Source of the DNA: Combretum micranthum | Taxonomy: Eukaryota > Streptophyta > Magnoliopsida > Myrtales > Combretaceae | Direction: 5' to 3' | Assembly (NCBI GenBank): GCA_024138025.1 | Contig: JAMXBD010000811.1 | Coordinates: 248,001 to 312,000, forward strand | DNA: 64,000 nt | Shown here: positions 36,841 through 50,039 of the stretch, in pieces | Position numbering within the stretch: the first letter of the stretch is position 1 | Layout of the letters: each line of letters opens with the position of its first letter | Made by a program: the position numbers and the translations under genes | The notes under the pieces: model-generated | The model's database searches: none | Seen by the model: the letters and a program-made list of their open reading frames with translations, nothing else | Told to the model about the DNA's origin: nothing

Positions 36841-37019
36841 CATGTATGAATCTTTGGGACATATTTTTTACATCAAGGAGTCCAACCTGAAGCAAAGAAG
36901 GTTGAAGCAGTGACTAAATGGCCTATTACAAAAGGATGCATTTCATTGAATTCTATGCTATGACAGCTTTTACAAACTTAAGGAGGCTCTTGTTTCAGCT
37001 TATTTTAGCTATGCCAATT

Positions 37020-37400
37020 TTAAGGAGACTTTTGCTATAGAGACCGACATTTCAGGTTTGGGAATAGGGGTTGTTTTATTACAAAAAGGATCATCCATTG
37101 TCTTTTTCAATAAGAAGATGCCAGTTCGTTTGAAAAAGGCTTCAGCTCATGTGAGAGAGTTATATGCTATTGTAGAGACTATGAGGAAGTAGAGGCAATA
37201 TATTTTAGGATCTCATTTTATTATTAAGATTGATCATCAAAGTCTTAAGGAGATTCTCACACAGGTCATCCAAACTCTAGAACAACAAAAGTATTTGTCA
37301 AAGTTTATGGGCTATGACTATATCTTATATAAAGCTGGAGTGGGGAATCAGTGGCAGATGCTTTATCTAGGCAATACTCTGAGGAGGGGACTTATTTAGC
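37020..37400 (+). pseudogene. RNase H remnant (family X copy 2)
   Basis: Reads IETDISGLGIGVVLLQKGS, ASAHVRELYAIVETMRK-stop-RQ, and KEILTQVIQTLEQQKYLSKF with a GYDY segment. This is clearly the RNase H domain and closely parallel to 13406-13882. One stop lies after METMRK (about 37189), and the final VADALSR-like motif is frame-broken. Confidence 0.75.
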
Positions 37401-37639
37401 TTGGTCGGGTCCAACATTTTCAATTATCGATACCTAAAAATAGAATAAAGCACTTTAGAGGGATTTCGTGCAGTCATATTTGCCATGAAAGAAGGTAAAC
37501 CACTCAAATATAAGCTGACGAAGAGAAATGATTTTTATTGGATACACTATTTTTTGGTGCCTCATTCCTTTATTTATTACTACTATCAGAATTTCATGTT
37601 TCACATTCTTTGGGGATTTTTGGATGCTTGAAGACATTT

Positions 37640-38250
37640 CGAAGAATATCTGCATAATTTTTTTGGAGGGAATGTGTGCCATGGTTGAAACTTTTGTGAA
37701 GACTTGTGTAATCTGTCAACAAGTCAAATATTCCACTAAGAATCCATAGGGTTATTAGGTACCCCGCCTATTCTAGAACGTATTTGGGAGGATGTAAGTA
37801 TGGATTTTGTCACTTGACTTTCCAAATCCAAAGGCTACACAATAATATTGGTAGTTGTGGATAAACTCTCTAAATACTCATTTAGGAGCATTGATACTCA
37901 CTACTAGCTACTAAGGTGGCTTCTTTGTTTCTTCATATGGTCGTTAAACTGCATGGCTTTCCTCATTCAATTGTGATAGACAGAGATGCCATTTTTATGA
38001 GTCATTTTTTGAAAGACCACTTTTCCTTAAGTGGGACCAAGTTACTTACTAGCAATGCCTATCACCCTTAGACTGATAGCCATACTGAAGTCATGAATAG
38101 AACTTTGCAGCAATATTTGATGTGCTATACAATAGATTGTCCTATAAATGGGTTTATTATTTGCCTTGGGTTGAATATGCATATAATACATATCACGAAG
38201 GTGCTAGAGCTAACCATTTCAGGTGATTTATGACAGATCCTTTCCTACTA
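37640..38250 (+). pseudogene. Integrase remnant (family X copy 2)
   Basis: Preserves FVKTCVICQQVKYST (zinc domain end, about 37690-37735), VVDKLSKYSF near 37855, a DRDAIFMSHF block near 37980 and THTEVMNRTLQQYL-like sequence near 38085. Unlike copy 1, the catalytic Glu is kept in HTEVMNRT, but stops break the frame. Confidence 0.7.
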
Positions 38251-38585
38251 ATGCATCTTATATGAGAGGTTCAAAATTAGATGCGGTAAACTAGGAATTA
38301 CTCACAAGAGATGAACTGTTGAGCATTTTAAAGCTAATTTGACTAAAGCTCAAAAGCGGATGAAATATTATGCAGATAAACACGGACAGAGTTAGAGTTT
38401 CAACTAGGGGATTAGTTTATGTCAAACTACAGCCTCATCGACAAATTTCTCTCACTTTATAGAAGACTCATAAATTGTCTAAACATTTTTATGGACCATT
38501 CAAAGTTCTCAAGAAGATTAGATCATGTGCATATTAGCTAAAGTTATCAGCTTATTCTAAGATACACGATGTTTAACATGTATCT

Positions 38586-38891
38586 TTGTTAAAGAAGGCT
38601 AGAGGAGCTACAAATCCCTGCTCGAGTTGTCTCAGAGGTTGTTATAATCATCTATTGATAGAATTGTTAGTTATTCTTAATGTTCGAATCAATAACCTGT
38701 TAAACAAGTATTGGTCCAGTGGCATAGGTTACCACCAGAGGACATGTCTTGGGAAGATTGGAACACATTTTCACAGATTTATTTCCACTTATAACCTTGA
38801 GGACAAGGTTCAATCTCTAGAAAGGAAGACATCTGTTACAAATAACAGAATCAAACGGAAGCTAAGCTGGATGAGGGATTATGTCCCTTAA
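38586..38891 (+). pseudogene. Pol C-terminal tail (family X copy 2)
   Basis: A 101-codon block ending DKVQSLERKTSVTNNRIKRK. Read in the appropriate frames, the preceding 38700-38815 resembles the WxxLPPED(M/A)xWED...HLEDKV tail of chromoviruses. The reading frame runs about 50 bases into the 3' LTR. Confidence 0.55.
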
Positions 38892-39316
38892 CAATTATTA
38901 TAGTAGTTTAGCAAAAAGAATATTATAGTAATATGCAATAGACAATAATATAGTTACAAATACATATCTTGTAACCAATCAAAGAGAGCATGTACAACAG
39001 ATCTTTGCATCTAAACCAAAAGATAGGTGATTGAATTTATAAATAAGAGTATAGCAGAAAAGGGTGAGTTACCCTTGCTGTTTGAGAAAAAAATTATTGG
39101 AGTTAGAGATTCACTCGAAGAAGTCTCAATCTGCCACTCTTTACCTGCATAAAATAAACAAAAGTGTTAGTTCTTAGGGTTCTAGGAGAGAACTAGAAAG
39201 ACAGGTAGAAAGAAAGAATTGAGAAGATTCTTATCTGAATAGTGGAGACATGCTTCTGTTTAGGGTTTTCTTGGCATTTTATACGTGGGCTTATTGATGA
39301 AGTGGGCTTAGTAACA
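38834..39316 (+). repeat. 3' LTR of family X copy 2
   Basis: Starts TGTTACAAATAACAG after a purine-rich tract (38820-38833) and ends GGGCTTAGTAACA. The target duplication AATAG follows. About 25 bp shorter than the 5' LTR through small deletions. Confidence 0.9.
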
Positions 39317-40975
39317 AATAGACATGTACAAGATAAAATTTATAAATATATAAGATTTAATTCGTAGCAACTTATGCGAAGGACTAAATTTTCATTGGAC
39401 CAATCTCACTATTACTAAATTTTCATTGGACTAAATTTTTTCATCAATGATAGGGACTATAAAATTCAGCTTGTATTTTGAATGACATAGAAAATTTTGA
39501 TTTAGCATGGTTGAAATAAGAATTATTGCACCATTCAATATGCTCCTAAGCTCTCTTACCAAATTTGGACATTCAACAAGGAAAGATATAACCTTAAGTT
39601 CACAACATACATTAGAGGAGAACTAAATAAGTACCTTAATCCATGGGTTAATCATCAATATGAACCAATTGATAGTGCAAAATCAAGAATTCTCTATTCT
39701 CAAATATTTATAAACCTAAAAAAATAAGAACGAGTAAGATTAGTGATAAGAAAACTCCTTCACCTTAGCATGTGCTAGAACTGTTAAGACTACATGTATC
39801 TTCCAATACCATTCTTATCTCCTTATTAGGTGCCATTGCATGTTACAACATAAGGCTACATAGTTTCATGTAACAATATAATTAGACCCACATCTAGCAT
39901 CCTATAAGGCAGAGTCTATCGGTGATCCGCCCTAACTCGAACTAATAGTTTACTTGGTACGAGTGATAAAAAAATATTTAAAAATACTAAAATTAAATGA
40001 AATACAAACACATATAAAATAGTAAAAAAGAACTTATGCACCACTATGCTATTACTTCAAAGGTGGGTTTCCAAAATTTTAAGCTTACTTAATCTAGCCA
40101 ATGTCTCTTTGCCAATTTATGCTCAATCATGCAATTTCAACAATGATAATAAAAAGATAAAGGAAGGAAAGCTTGTATCATAAACCAAGCTTGTAAATAA
40201 CCATATGTTTGTCATATGGGCTGGAAGTAAGACCTGTTGGACTGGCCTATACGCCATCCAACATTTCGTTATGATTCATGTACTAAAAAGAGACATCTTG
40301 GTCATTGGTTGTCAATACAATCTAACAAACGACATTGATGAACAAATTCATATATGCACAAAGTTCTTCTCATTTGGGGAATCTAAAATTTTGATAAAAA
40401 TACTATTGTATTGTCTAATTTCTATTTCGGGAGATTAAGTACTTTTATTGGAAAGTGGGTTTGATGATTGATAATTCTTCCATCTATCACAAGTGCATTT
40501 GAGATGATGAGATTACCTAATCTTCTTTCTATTTCACTTATCTCTTAATCATCTTTAAGTTTCATTATATGTTATTCCTACAAATCAAATGCAACACAAG
40601 AACATGTAATAAGGACATGATTACATCACCCTGAATTTTACATCTATTATTTTAATTGTTTAGTATTCAACTTTTACGATTCTTCAATTTATATATCATA
40701 TTGAGAACATATATTGATGAGATGCTCTATGTAAGTCCAATATTCGTATGCTAAAAATTTATTATTCCACCTCTTATGATATCAAACACAAGAAATCCTT
40801 GTTACAACTATATCATTGTACATTGTGTTATCAATAGTTAAGGATAGACTTGGATGAGGATCAGGGTTCAATTCAAAACTGGCCTTGATAGGATGGGATT
40901 GACTTGTAGCACATCAAAGTTTTAAAGCTGTGAAGCTGACATGGAGGGACTTACATGGCATTGTCATATCAAGTA
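39317..40975. repeat. Segmental duplication, copy A right part
   Basis: Continues the homology with copy B: 39350-40170 matches 60345-61285, and 40220-40975 matches 63225-64000. Shared blocks include AGTGATAAGAAAA, GACTACATGT and TAAAGCTGTGAAG. Copy B has an extra ~1.9 kb between these two blocks. No gene recognised; it may continue past 41040. Confidence 0.85.
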
Positions 40976-41540
40976 GAAAATTTAAATGATACACTTAAAA
41001 TATCTTGAAATCATTGTTAAAACTATATTTAATGTGTAAATTGAATTATCAATTATAAGGTTAGACTTGGATAGAATCAGACTTCAATTATGTTAAGTTT
41101 TTTTCAAATTTTTTTATGGCCTACCCTACACTCTTACCTTAATATAAAAGTAATCACTCTTTTTTCCCTTTACCTCTTTCTCAACCGAAGACTAAGTATT
41201 ACTTCTCAAACCTAACTCAACTCTTTCAATATATATATACTAGCTAATGCTTAGTTGCTTTGTGTTGCAAGTATTTTCCTATTTCGAGCTGGCTAAACTC
41301 TTAAATTACAACTCCAATTCTTGAGGGTGTAAAACTAAGCATACCCTATCTTTCTATTTCCTTTTATTTATATCTTGTACATCAATAGTTGTAGATTGTT
41401 ATAATGACTAACAACATTAAATTTGTTCTGTAATCTATTCCACTACTATAGATCTTGTTATGTTTTACATGGATTTATTGCACGTAGTCTTCATCTAGCT
41501 TGGCTTGTTCTAAGCTCTTTTAATTGAAACATTTGGCACA

Positions 41541-43495
41541 TTCTCTAAAAAACAACTTGTCCTCAAGGTGAGTTGAGGATGAAGTTGTGAAAAAATTTTC
41601 AAATTCCCATGATGATCTTCAATAGGTAGTTCACTCCACTATACTAAGATATGAGAAATAAGGTTTTGATTATTTGATAAGATCAGAGCCATACAATATT
41701 TAGGGTTAGCTTACACTTAGACTTGAGCTATTGGTTGAATCACTATATGGCTCCGATAACTTCATTAGGAACTCTGAACAAAATAGCTCAGATCCTTTAG
41801 CCAACTTAAGAACCGAAACATGAACACATTGTGGATCTAGCTTCAGGTGGCAACTTTAATTCATAAGTAGTAGTTCCAATAAATCTAGTCACCCGAAAAG
41901 GGCTGTAAAATCATTTTGCCAACTTGGTAAAATAGCCTTATACTATGTTGTTTGTTTTAAGGTTTCAAATAACATACATTAAGTCCCTTGGCTAAAAGAA
42001 ACATATATCGATGCTAATCTGAATATAATTTCCAACAAGATTGTGCCTTCAAAGATTCCTTAAGAATATGTAATACTTCATCCTTACTTAAAAGATTTAT
42101 ATCTACTACCTCAATGAACTAATTCTCTAAAGTAAGAAGAAATAGTAGGTGGCTTTCATCCATAAACTATCTAAAAAAGAGTGAATTGTCCTCCCTCATG
42201 AATTGAAGTATTATAAGCAAAATTCAACCGTGGTAGAAATCTCACCCAATCTTATGGTCGCTCCATAACAAAATAGCAAAGGCATTATTGTATAACTATG
42301 TTCAAACCTCCCTTTAACCATCAGACTGGGGATGATAAGCACTACTATAATGATGCTAGTTCACAGTTGAAATAATTCTTTCCAAAATCTACTCGTGAAT
42401 ACAAATCTTGATCTCAAACAATTGTCTTTGGAAAACCATGTAGTTTAACTACCATATGCACAAAATATCAACCACTTTAGTTATTGTAAAGTAGGTATCT
42501 AAGGGACTTAAATGATAGTATTTTGAGATTCTATCACTACCATTACAATGACAAAATATCCATGTGATTTATGAACATGTAATGAAGTCATGGAGATATC
42601 ATGCAAATTTATATGGTATTGAAAGCGAACAACTAAACCTTGTGTTAACGTTATAGAGTATTTTGCCTGCTAACAAATATTGCACTGAGCTACATAATCA
42701 GCAATCACCTTACATATATTCTTCAAAACCAACTAAGCATGCACCCTTTGAATGTCTTAAGGAATTCAAAATGACGGCCATAGATGATTCATGTAATTCC
42801 TTAAGAATAAGTGGACCCAGTCCCGAAATAAGAACAAGCAATAAATGACGAGAAGAATATAAACATTTGTTGTGCCAATACAATTTCCACTTAGTAAGTG
42901 ACCATGCTCTAAATCTGAAACACATTGCTAAAACTCAACAAAAGAATAATATTTTTGTTGTTATTGTTGAATCAAGTCGTAATGAGACAATGATAAAGCC
43001 ATCATATACCCTCATACTAACTTAACAAGGCATCAGCCACTTGATTGTCTTGGTCAAACTTATATGTGATGGTATAGTCATAGCCTAACAATTTAACCAA
43101 GTAGCGTTGTTGTTCAAGTGTTTGAATCTATTGTGTCATCAACTCTTGCAAACTATGGTGGTCTATTCTTACTATAAAATGAACTCCCAATAAGTATTTT
43201 CTCCACTTCTTCATAATATCAACCATTGCATATAACTCTATGATGTAAGCGAACTCTTTCATCATGAGACATAAATTTCATACTAAAATATAAAATGGGA
43301 ATGTTCATCTTGTAAAAGAATAGCACTAATGCATGATCCTCACGTGTCAGTCTCTACTACAAATTACTTAGAGAAATTTTCCAATGATAAAATGAGGCTG
43401 AAATTAAAGCTTCTTTCAATCTTTCGGTCATTGTAACGATCTAGCCACTCCACAAAAACTTATCCTTCTTTAGCAGATCAGTTAGTGGACCTGCA
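41541..43495 (-). mobile_element. Truncated Ty3/Gypsy pol remnant
   Basis: Minus-strand remnant covering the chromodomain-like end (41545-41600, parallel to 12085-12130), integrase (about 42300-42680) and RNase H. RNase H at 43020-43200 reads QTLEQQRYLVKLLGYDYTIT and DQDNQVADAL. RT thumb sequence GPLTDLLKKDKF lies near 43455-43495, where it stops abruptly. A CA at 41539-41540 may be the edge of a 3' LTR, but no opposite LTR was found. Related to family X, more decayed. Confidence 0.7.
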
Positions 43496-43756
43496 ATAAA
43501 GGAATATCCTCTTTATAGATTTATTATTTTTTTTCCATCTCTTTTTAAGATAAAAATAATGGTAAGAGCCTCTCTTGTTCATAGAATTTCCAAGAGGTAA
43601 AAAAATAAAAATGGAAAATAAAAAATCACTTTTCTTGCAAAATTCTATACTGCATATTGTTAAAATTATTTTTCCAACTTACAATTTCACTTCAATATGA
43701 CATGTGGATGGAATATCAAAGTCATGCTTAATTCTTTTTCTCATTTCTATTTAAGG
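43496..43756. other. Short spacer between two retroelement remnants
   Basis: AT-rich, nothing recognised. It separates the truncated pol remnant from the 5' LTR of the next Gypsy element. Confidence 0.4.
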
Positions 43757-44224
43757 CAGACAAGCTAGTGGACGTTTTTTGAATAAGCAGGAGTTGTCAA
43801 AAAAGTCGAGAAGGAAGATATAAAGCCACCAAGAAGTAGCAAGCAACCTTGAAGATAGCCTGAAGGTCGCCAGGAAAGCCGCTGACATTGGAGTGAAAGG
43901 CCTTCGGCCTTTAAAGGCTCCAAGAGCAAATCTTTAAAGTTGGCTTCAAAGTACCAACGTTATATTTAAGCCGGCCTTCAATGTCTAGGCCACCAGCTTT
44001 GTGTCAGCCTTTATTTAATCGACTTACTTTTTGCTAATTAATTTTAAGGGTTTATGTAATAGTATATATAGCAAGATTCTATCTTTATTATTAGACATCA
44101 TTTTTACAAGTTGGAAACCTTATTTTGAGAGCTTTTTCTCAGTAAAGTTGCAACATTTGCAATATTTGATTCTTTGAAATCATCCGATCTGATTAATTTC
44201 ATGTTTTTAATGCTTTTACGCTGC
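43757..44224 (+). repeat. 5' LTR of the nested-host Gypsy element
   Basis: Shares long blocks with 57610-58098, such as AATAAGCAGGAGTTGTCAAA and GTAATAGTATATATA. It ends CGCTGCA just before the primer site. The exact left edge is uncertain by about 15 bases. Several short GC-rich AAGCCGCCAGC-like repeats lie in the central part. Confidence 0.75.
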
Positions 44225-44231
44225 ATCAAAG

Positions 44232-44247
44232 TGGTATTAGAGCTAGG
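44232..44247 (+). other. Primer-binding site, initiator-Met tRNA type
   Basis: TGGTATTAGAGCTAGG, two bases different from the expected TGGTATCAGAGCCAGG, seven bases after the 5' LTR. Confidence 0.75.
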
Positions 44248-44252
44248 TTAAT

Positions 44253-44625
44253 TCCTATGAAGATGTCAGCTAACGACAATGTTGATGGCGGTTGTATTCT
44301 TAACGGTGCTCAAGATACAAGAGTCTAAGGAACTGATGTTCCTAGGATGGTAATCGATGCCATAGATAAGAGAATCAGACGTTTAGAAGAGCATTTTGAA
44401 GATCTACTTGACCATTTTGACGCGATGGCAGTAGATACCAACAAAGATAAGGACATTGATGGGAGACAATCAAGGGCAAGGAATGCTTACGGCGGTCCGG
44501 TCAATTGACTTGTAGCTACTTATCGAAGGGCTCAAACTTCTAATGAAGAATCGATGAGGAGGATGAGATCTTATATGAAGAGAGATAACCACAAAGACGA
44601 GGCGGTAATGGTGGTGGTAGATACT
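44253..44625 (+). pseudogene. Gag segment 1 of 3
   Basis: Begins just after the primer site with MKMSANDNVDGG, contains VIDAIDKRIRRLEEHFEDL (a coiled-coil-like segment) and ends GGNGGGR-Y at the first insertion. Stops occur after AQDTRV and GGPVN. The reading continues at 46278. Confidence 0.65.
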
Positions 44626-46272
44626 TGATAGATTCAAAAGACCAAGTTTAAATTTATAAATTTTCTAAATCGTTTTCTTTTCAACTATAGTCTTACAGGG
44701 AAAACGCACCCATCAGATGTAGCATAAGAAATAATCTAGGTCATATTCATAAGGAACGTTGATGAGTACTTCTACTCACTCTTTTCCTTTTATCAAGCCG
44801 AAAAAAATCAAATTTGGTTTTATATACATAGAAACTACACTAAGTATAATATTCATAGATTTCACAGCAAGCATGCGAAAGGATAAATCAATTCACAAGG
44901 TTGCTTGGGTCATGCTTTACCTAAGATCTATTCATATGACTCAAGAATTTTCTCAAAAAGTTGTATTGATTATTGAACCATCAGATTCACTAAATTATGC
45001 TAATGCTTCTCTCAAAGTCAAAAGCACCTAAACCTAAGCTAAACTGCTGGAATGTCTTCCTGATTATTAGCAGCTCAAATTTGCATAAAGAACAAGAATC
45101 CTTTGTTTTAAAACCAAACTGATGAATTTCAAAACGAGTGACAGAAGATTTCACCATCCCTATATCTAGGTGATTATGAGCAATCTCATCAATAGCTTTA
45201 GATCTATTCATTAAATCAACCTCTCGATCTATTTTTAACAAAAATCAAACATGATTCCAATGGGATGTACCTTCCAAATAGACTCATTCTTTAGGCGCAA
45301 ACTATTGAATACAATAAAATCAACATGTTTTGAAATTAAGAACAAAGGAATCACATGAAATCAATCAAGGATCCACAATGCCCAAGCAATATTAAACTAT
45401 CCTCCATAGATAAAACAATATAAATCAATAACAAGGAGAAATAGAAAGGATCTAAAATTAAATTTAGCAATACAAACAATGCTCCTTGATAGATTGCTAT
45501 ACTCAAGCACAAATACTGCTAGGAAAGTACACAAAAGTATGTTTTTTCTTGTTTTTGTCTCTCCGTTTCTTGTTTTTCTCTTCTTTTTTTGTATTCTTCC
45601 ATCTTCATTTTATAATGATCTTTGCATTAAATGGAATTGAATGCTCATTGATGGAGGAAATTGGAAGTTATAGGAGTTACGGGTCTCTTGGCTTTCCAAA
45701 GTAACACCTCTTTAATGTTCAATAGACGTTTCTTTAATAAATAGAGGGTTACTATTCAATAAAAAAGCCGTTTCTGAAAAAGTAACGGATTGTCAAATCA
45801 ACAGGTTTGGGGACAAGCCGTGTCACTAGGCATGTCGGGCTGTTTTCCTTTATGTAAAAATTGACACGGCTAGGGACACGGCTTGTCCCAGAGTTGTGTC
45901 TTTTGATGTGGTCTTTTTTCTTCACAACACAACTTAGGACACGACTTATCTCAGAAATGTCCCTTGCAAAATTAAATTTCCAAATTGACACGGTTTGGGA
46001 CAAGTCATGTCGCTGTTGTGTCTTTTCAAAACTTAAGATTTAGACCTTGATTGTGCTTTTCCTTGACATGGTTGAAAGGCATGGCATCTTTGTTGTGTTA
46101 ACCACTTTTTGGTCCAAACTTTGCATTTTTGACTCGTTTTGCCTTCTTTTATAAAATATCTTCTTTAAAGACCTGAAAGCATAAATTAATATTTTTAAGT
46201 GTCAAATTCATAATATTTATCAATAAAAGTTCATTTTTGCATTCATAAAATAGGAATAATTTTGGTTTATCA
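44626..46272. mobile_element. Putative solo LTR inserted in gag
   Basis: A 1,647-bp block with ends TGATAG...TTATCA, flanked by ATACT (44621-44625) and ATACC (46273-46277), a 4-of-5 match for a target duplication. Removing it joins GGGR-Y to QRNYYGYD of the gag frame. No coding region of an autonomous element is visible. Bases 45800-46020 contain repeated GGACAAGCCGTGTC-like palindromic words. The lineage is unknown; a different insertion type is possible. Confidence 0.6.
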
Positions 46273-46277
46273 ATACC

Positions 46278-46647
46278 AAAGAAATTATTATGGCTACGAT
46301 CAGGGCGACGATGGAGATTTCCGCTTGAAGGTAGATATTCCTTGTTTTAATGGTAATTTCAATATAGAAGAATTCTTAGATTAGTTGGTTGAAGTGAGAT
46401 CGATTCTTGATATATGGGATATGAAGGAGCATAGGATGGGTTGGTTTCTTGCAGGTTAAAAGGAGAAGCCTCTACTTCATGGGAGGGATTGCAGAACAAG
46501 AGATAGATAGAGGGTAGAAACCTGTGCGGATGTGGTCCATATGAAGCAGTTGTTACAATGAGATTTTTACCTTCCGACTATGAACAATCCTTTTCCAGCA
46601 GTACTAGCGATGTCATCAAGGCCAACGATCTATTCATGATATACGGC
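46278..46647 (+). pseudogene. Gag segment 2 of 3
   Basis: Reads NYYGYDQGDDGDFRLKVDIP, then CFNGNFNIEEFLD-stop-LVEVRSILD, and MKQLLQ-stop-DFYLP. This is the capsid core of a Gypsy Gag. It breaks off at YTA (46640s) where the CACTA element enters and resumes at 53831 with EFMRLAE. Confidence 0.75.
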
Positions 46648-46934
46648 CATTATAAGAAATTTGCTATATTGTGAAAATTATTTTTGACAATTAGAATTTT
46701 ATCACAAATATTACTTTATGTGAAGAAAGAAGAATTTGCCATCTCAAACAAAGAAAATGATGAGTTTGTGGCAAAAAGAAGTATTTGTAAAAATATTTGT
46801 CATGGAATATGAAAACTAGTAGAAATTTAGTGACAAAAGAGGTTTTGTCATAGTCTTTTGTGATAAATTTTTCTACATTTTTTGGCGCCAACATAAATGA
46901 CATGTTGTGAGAAATAACTTTATCATTAAGTTTT

Positions 46935-49570
46935 TGTAAAGACCCGACCTACTAATCTATGATTAAGTAAGTCAAGTCCCCAACCAGTATAATATTTTTT
47001 ATCATACGTAAGGTTGTCTAAATCTAACAATTTATGTGAATTGTTTGTTTAAAACCACTACAACATGATACAAGACTTTTTACAAAAGGATTACTCACTT
47101 GAGTAATCTATTCATATAAAATATTTAAGAAAATAATTTACAACATAGTGTCAAGCCCATGACACAGCAAAACTTACATAAGTTTTTACAAAATAGGAAA
47201 ATTAGACTTTAAGTCTTTATATACAAACAAGGCTTAACTAATAAGCCTCTATTTAGAATACAAAATACATATTTAAACCAAACAACTTGTTCAAAAACTT
47301 TCTTCCTTGCTATCTTGCACTCGGTTCCTAGTCGCCCCACTCATCCATAAATTTTTCCCAATCCGACCCATAGCCCATATCATCATAACAGTCATCATCA
47401 CTTGAAAAATAGCAACAGTGAGCCATAGGCCCAGTACACAGCAACAACACCCAAAAGCGTAGTGACAATCATACCTAAACTAATGCAATGCAACACTAAT
47501 GTTTCATTTATCTTTCTTTAGTATTCATTAATCAAATCATCATTGGAGTATTCAAACTCCGGAACAAGCCATGGAATTCTGGGGATCCTGAGTAACGCTC
47601 ACGATGCTCAGGGGGTTGATATAGATAGCCCGAATATCTATATCTCCTAGATAACGTTACACTGAAAAGAATAATCTCATATAGGTTATATAGTCGTTGC
47701 TCAACTTCACTTAACTCAATCCATAATATAAATTAATTCACATGCTCCCATAAACATTGAATTAATTATACTACTTCTTTTCAAGAATAAGTAAATGTTG
47801 CTTAGTTACTACATTTCCTATCGATTATCCGCCGAGCCTAGTCATTGCATCATGACTATTGGCCTAAGTGCCTACACTAACATATCATTGCATCATGATA
47901 AGCTACCGCTCCTCGGACCGGATTCAACGGTGAAAACACAAGCAATTCAAGCAATACTTAAGTCATTTAGAATTTATATCAAATTTAAGTATGCCTATCC
48001 TAACAAGCATACAAGCAAGTTACTGCGTACCTGTACTAGCTCGAGATTCAATGGGAATAACCGAAAGGGAATCACTCACTGTAAAAAGAAGTAATTACAA
48101 CTCACACTTAGTTCAAGTATATATATTCATCAAATCTCAAGTATAATCATCCAAAGAAATTCAAATAAATCATTACAACATCATCACATAGCATTTAGAT
48201 ATCACACATTATCATACAATACTCAACAAATACTTAAATGATCATTTATCAAGCTTGGGAGAACTTTTAACAACCAACAATAAGTTTTAACTTTGTTTGA
48301 AAAGTGTATTAGTTGAAAAGAACTAAAATTTAAGCATTGTTACTTTTAAAATTTGTGAAAACTCAAAACATGAAAGTTTTAGATCTCTTTTTAAGCTTTC
48401 TAACGCAATTTGAATCACCTCAATCGGAGGTCGGATGAAAAAGTTATGGCTAATTTACAAGACAGCATCGCAACAGGGGAAGAAAATCCGCGAGCGCTAC
48501 ACCCTTGGCAACGAGGTGTTTTGGAGGCCGTTTCAACTCAGGGGAAATGAAATTTTTGATCCGAGAGCACTACACCCTTGGCAACGGGATGTTTTGACAG
48601 GTGTATTGACAGTTATACGAAATTTTTCAAACTTTAACACTTTTAACTTGAAAAAAAAAACAACTTTTCTCAACTCCTAACATGTCCTAAACCTTATGCA
48701 AACTTCATACAACACTTCAAACACTTCTAATACTTATCATACTTCAAACTCCAAATCCACACTTCAACTACCCAAATTATCTTTATTCCTTCTCAACACT
48801 CCATATAACTACCACAACACATAAACTAATTTACACAATAACAAAACATAATCCAACCTAATTTCAATGCATGAACAAGCAACTTAGATGTCATTAAACT
48901 CATTCCATCCAAGATCTCTCATATATACTATAAGACATGAAAATAAAACAAAAGCTATACTTATATTAACTCACATGAATATGCCTTGTCTTGGAGAGAA
49001 TTTTGATTCACAAAGATTGATGTTATCTTTGGTTTGGAGCTTGGAATTTGGAGTAAAAGAAGAAGAGAAAAGGAAAGAAAGAAAATGAAAATTCGGATGA
49101 AAAGAGAAGGCTGTCAAAAGAGAGCTTAATTAAGCAAATTTTGGTCTTAAACTTATCTCAAATTTGACTTTTAAGGCTTATTTGACTTTAGGTTGCATTT
49201 GGGGTAATTTGAGGCTCATTTGAGTTTATTTAGGCATGGATATTGGCTCAACTAAGGAAAATTTCTGTCAACTATTCTTAAACAAAATCCAAAATTGATT
49301 TCATAGATTTAAACATAACTTTACATATTAATGTACAAAAGACACAATATTAACTATATTATACACACATTAATATATATAAAGCAATCACATTAATTTC
49401 ATTACATATGCTAAATAACACATATGAAATGTTCAAATTATACTAACTTAAACACATTTAGACTATTATCAAACACAACTCTCATAAATCATCATGCTCA
49501 TTTAATTCAATAATTAAGATAAATAAATATATACATGGAAATTAACTAGAATTAAATTTAGATCCTTTCA
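46935..49570 (-). mobile_element. Solo LTR, Tekay/Del-like, nested in the CACTA element
   Basis: A 2,636-bp block from TGTAAAGACC to CCTTTCA with a perfect 5-bp duplication GTTTT (46930-46934 and 49571-49575). It matches the LTR of the element at 6996-9921 in order, including GGGGGTTGATATAG and GCCCGAATATCTATATCTCC. No internal region is present, so it is a solo LTR left by LTR-LTR recombination, in the same orientation as the minus-strand element. Confidence 0.92.
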
Positions 49571-50039
49571 GTTTTATTGTTACTACATACAATTGTATAT
49601 GATATTTTTACAAGTAATTTTGTCATAATAAATACTATTTATCATTATACAATAAATTTGTCATTAGAGTTAATATTATTTTAGCAATAGTGAAAATTTA
49701 TATTTTTATTTTATATTTATATATTTTTATTATTATTTTATTATGACAAAGTGATATCACAATGAAATTAACTTTGTCACTTTAAAAACCTTTTTATGAA
49801 TGAGAAGAATATGATACTTTAAGTATACAATAGCATTTCAACTTTAAAAAGAAAAAAGAAAAAAAAATCAATGTTTACATAATAAATTAAAAGTGAAATA
49901 ACTCTAACAGTTTGACTATAAAATCATACCTTAATAGTAAAATGTTTGTTATAGAATTTGTAATGTAAAATTATGTTCTAAGAAGATGTTTTGTTAAAGG
50001 ACAAAACCCTATAATTAATTATAACCAGATTAGTCCAAA

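Larger units (their letters stand above)
34068..39316 (+). mobile_element. Ty3/Gypsy element with short LTRs (family X, copy 2)
   Basis: A 5,249-bp plus-strand element with LTRs of 508 and 483 bp and a perfect 5-bp target duplication AATAG (34063-34067 and 39317-39321). It is the same family as 11567-17002 but in the opposite orientation. It sits inside copy A of the segmental duplication and is absent at the matching point of copy B (about 60340), so it arrived after that duplication or the site was never filled in B. The coding region is heavily broken. Confidence 0.92.

Noticed and set aside
47795..48094. Short plus-strand frames at 47795-48094 and 48435-48680.
   Set aside because: Both lie in the nested solo LTR; they are chance frames in LTR sequence.
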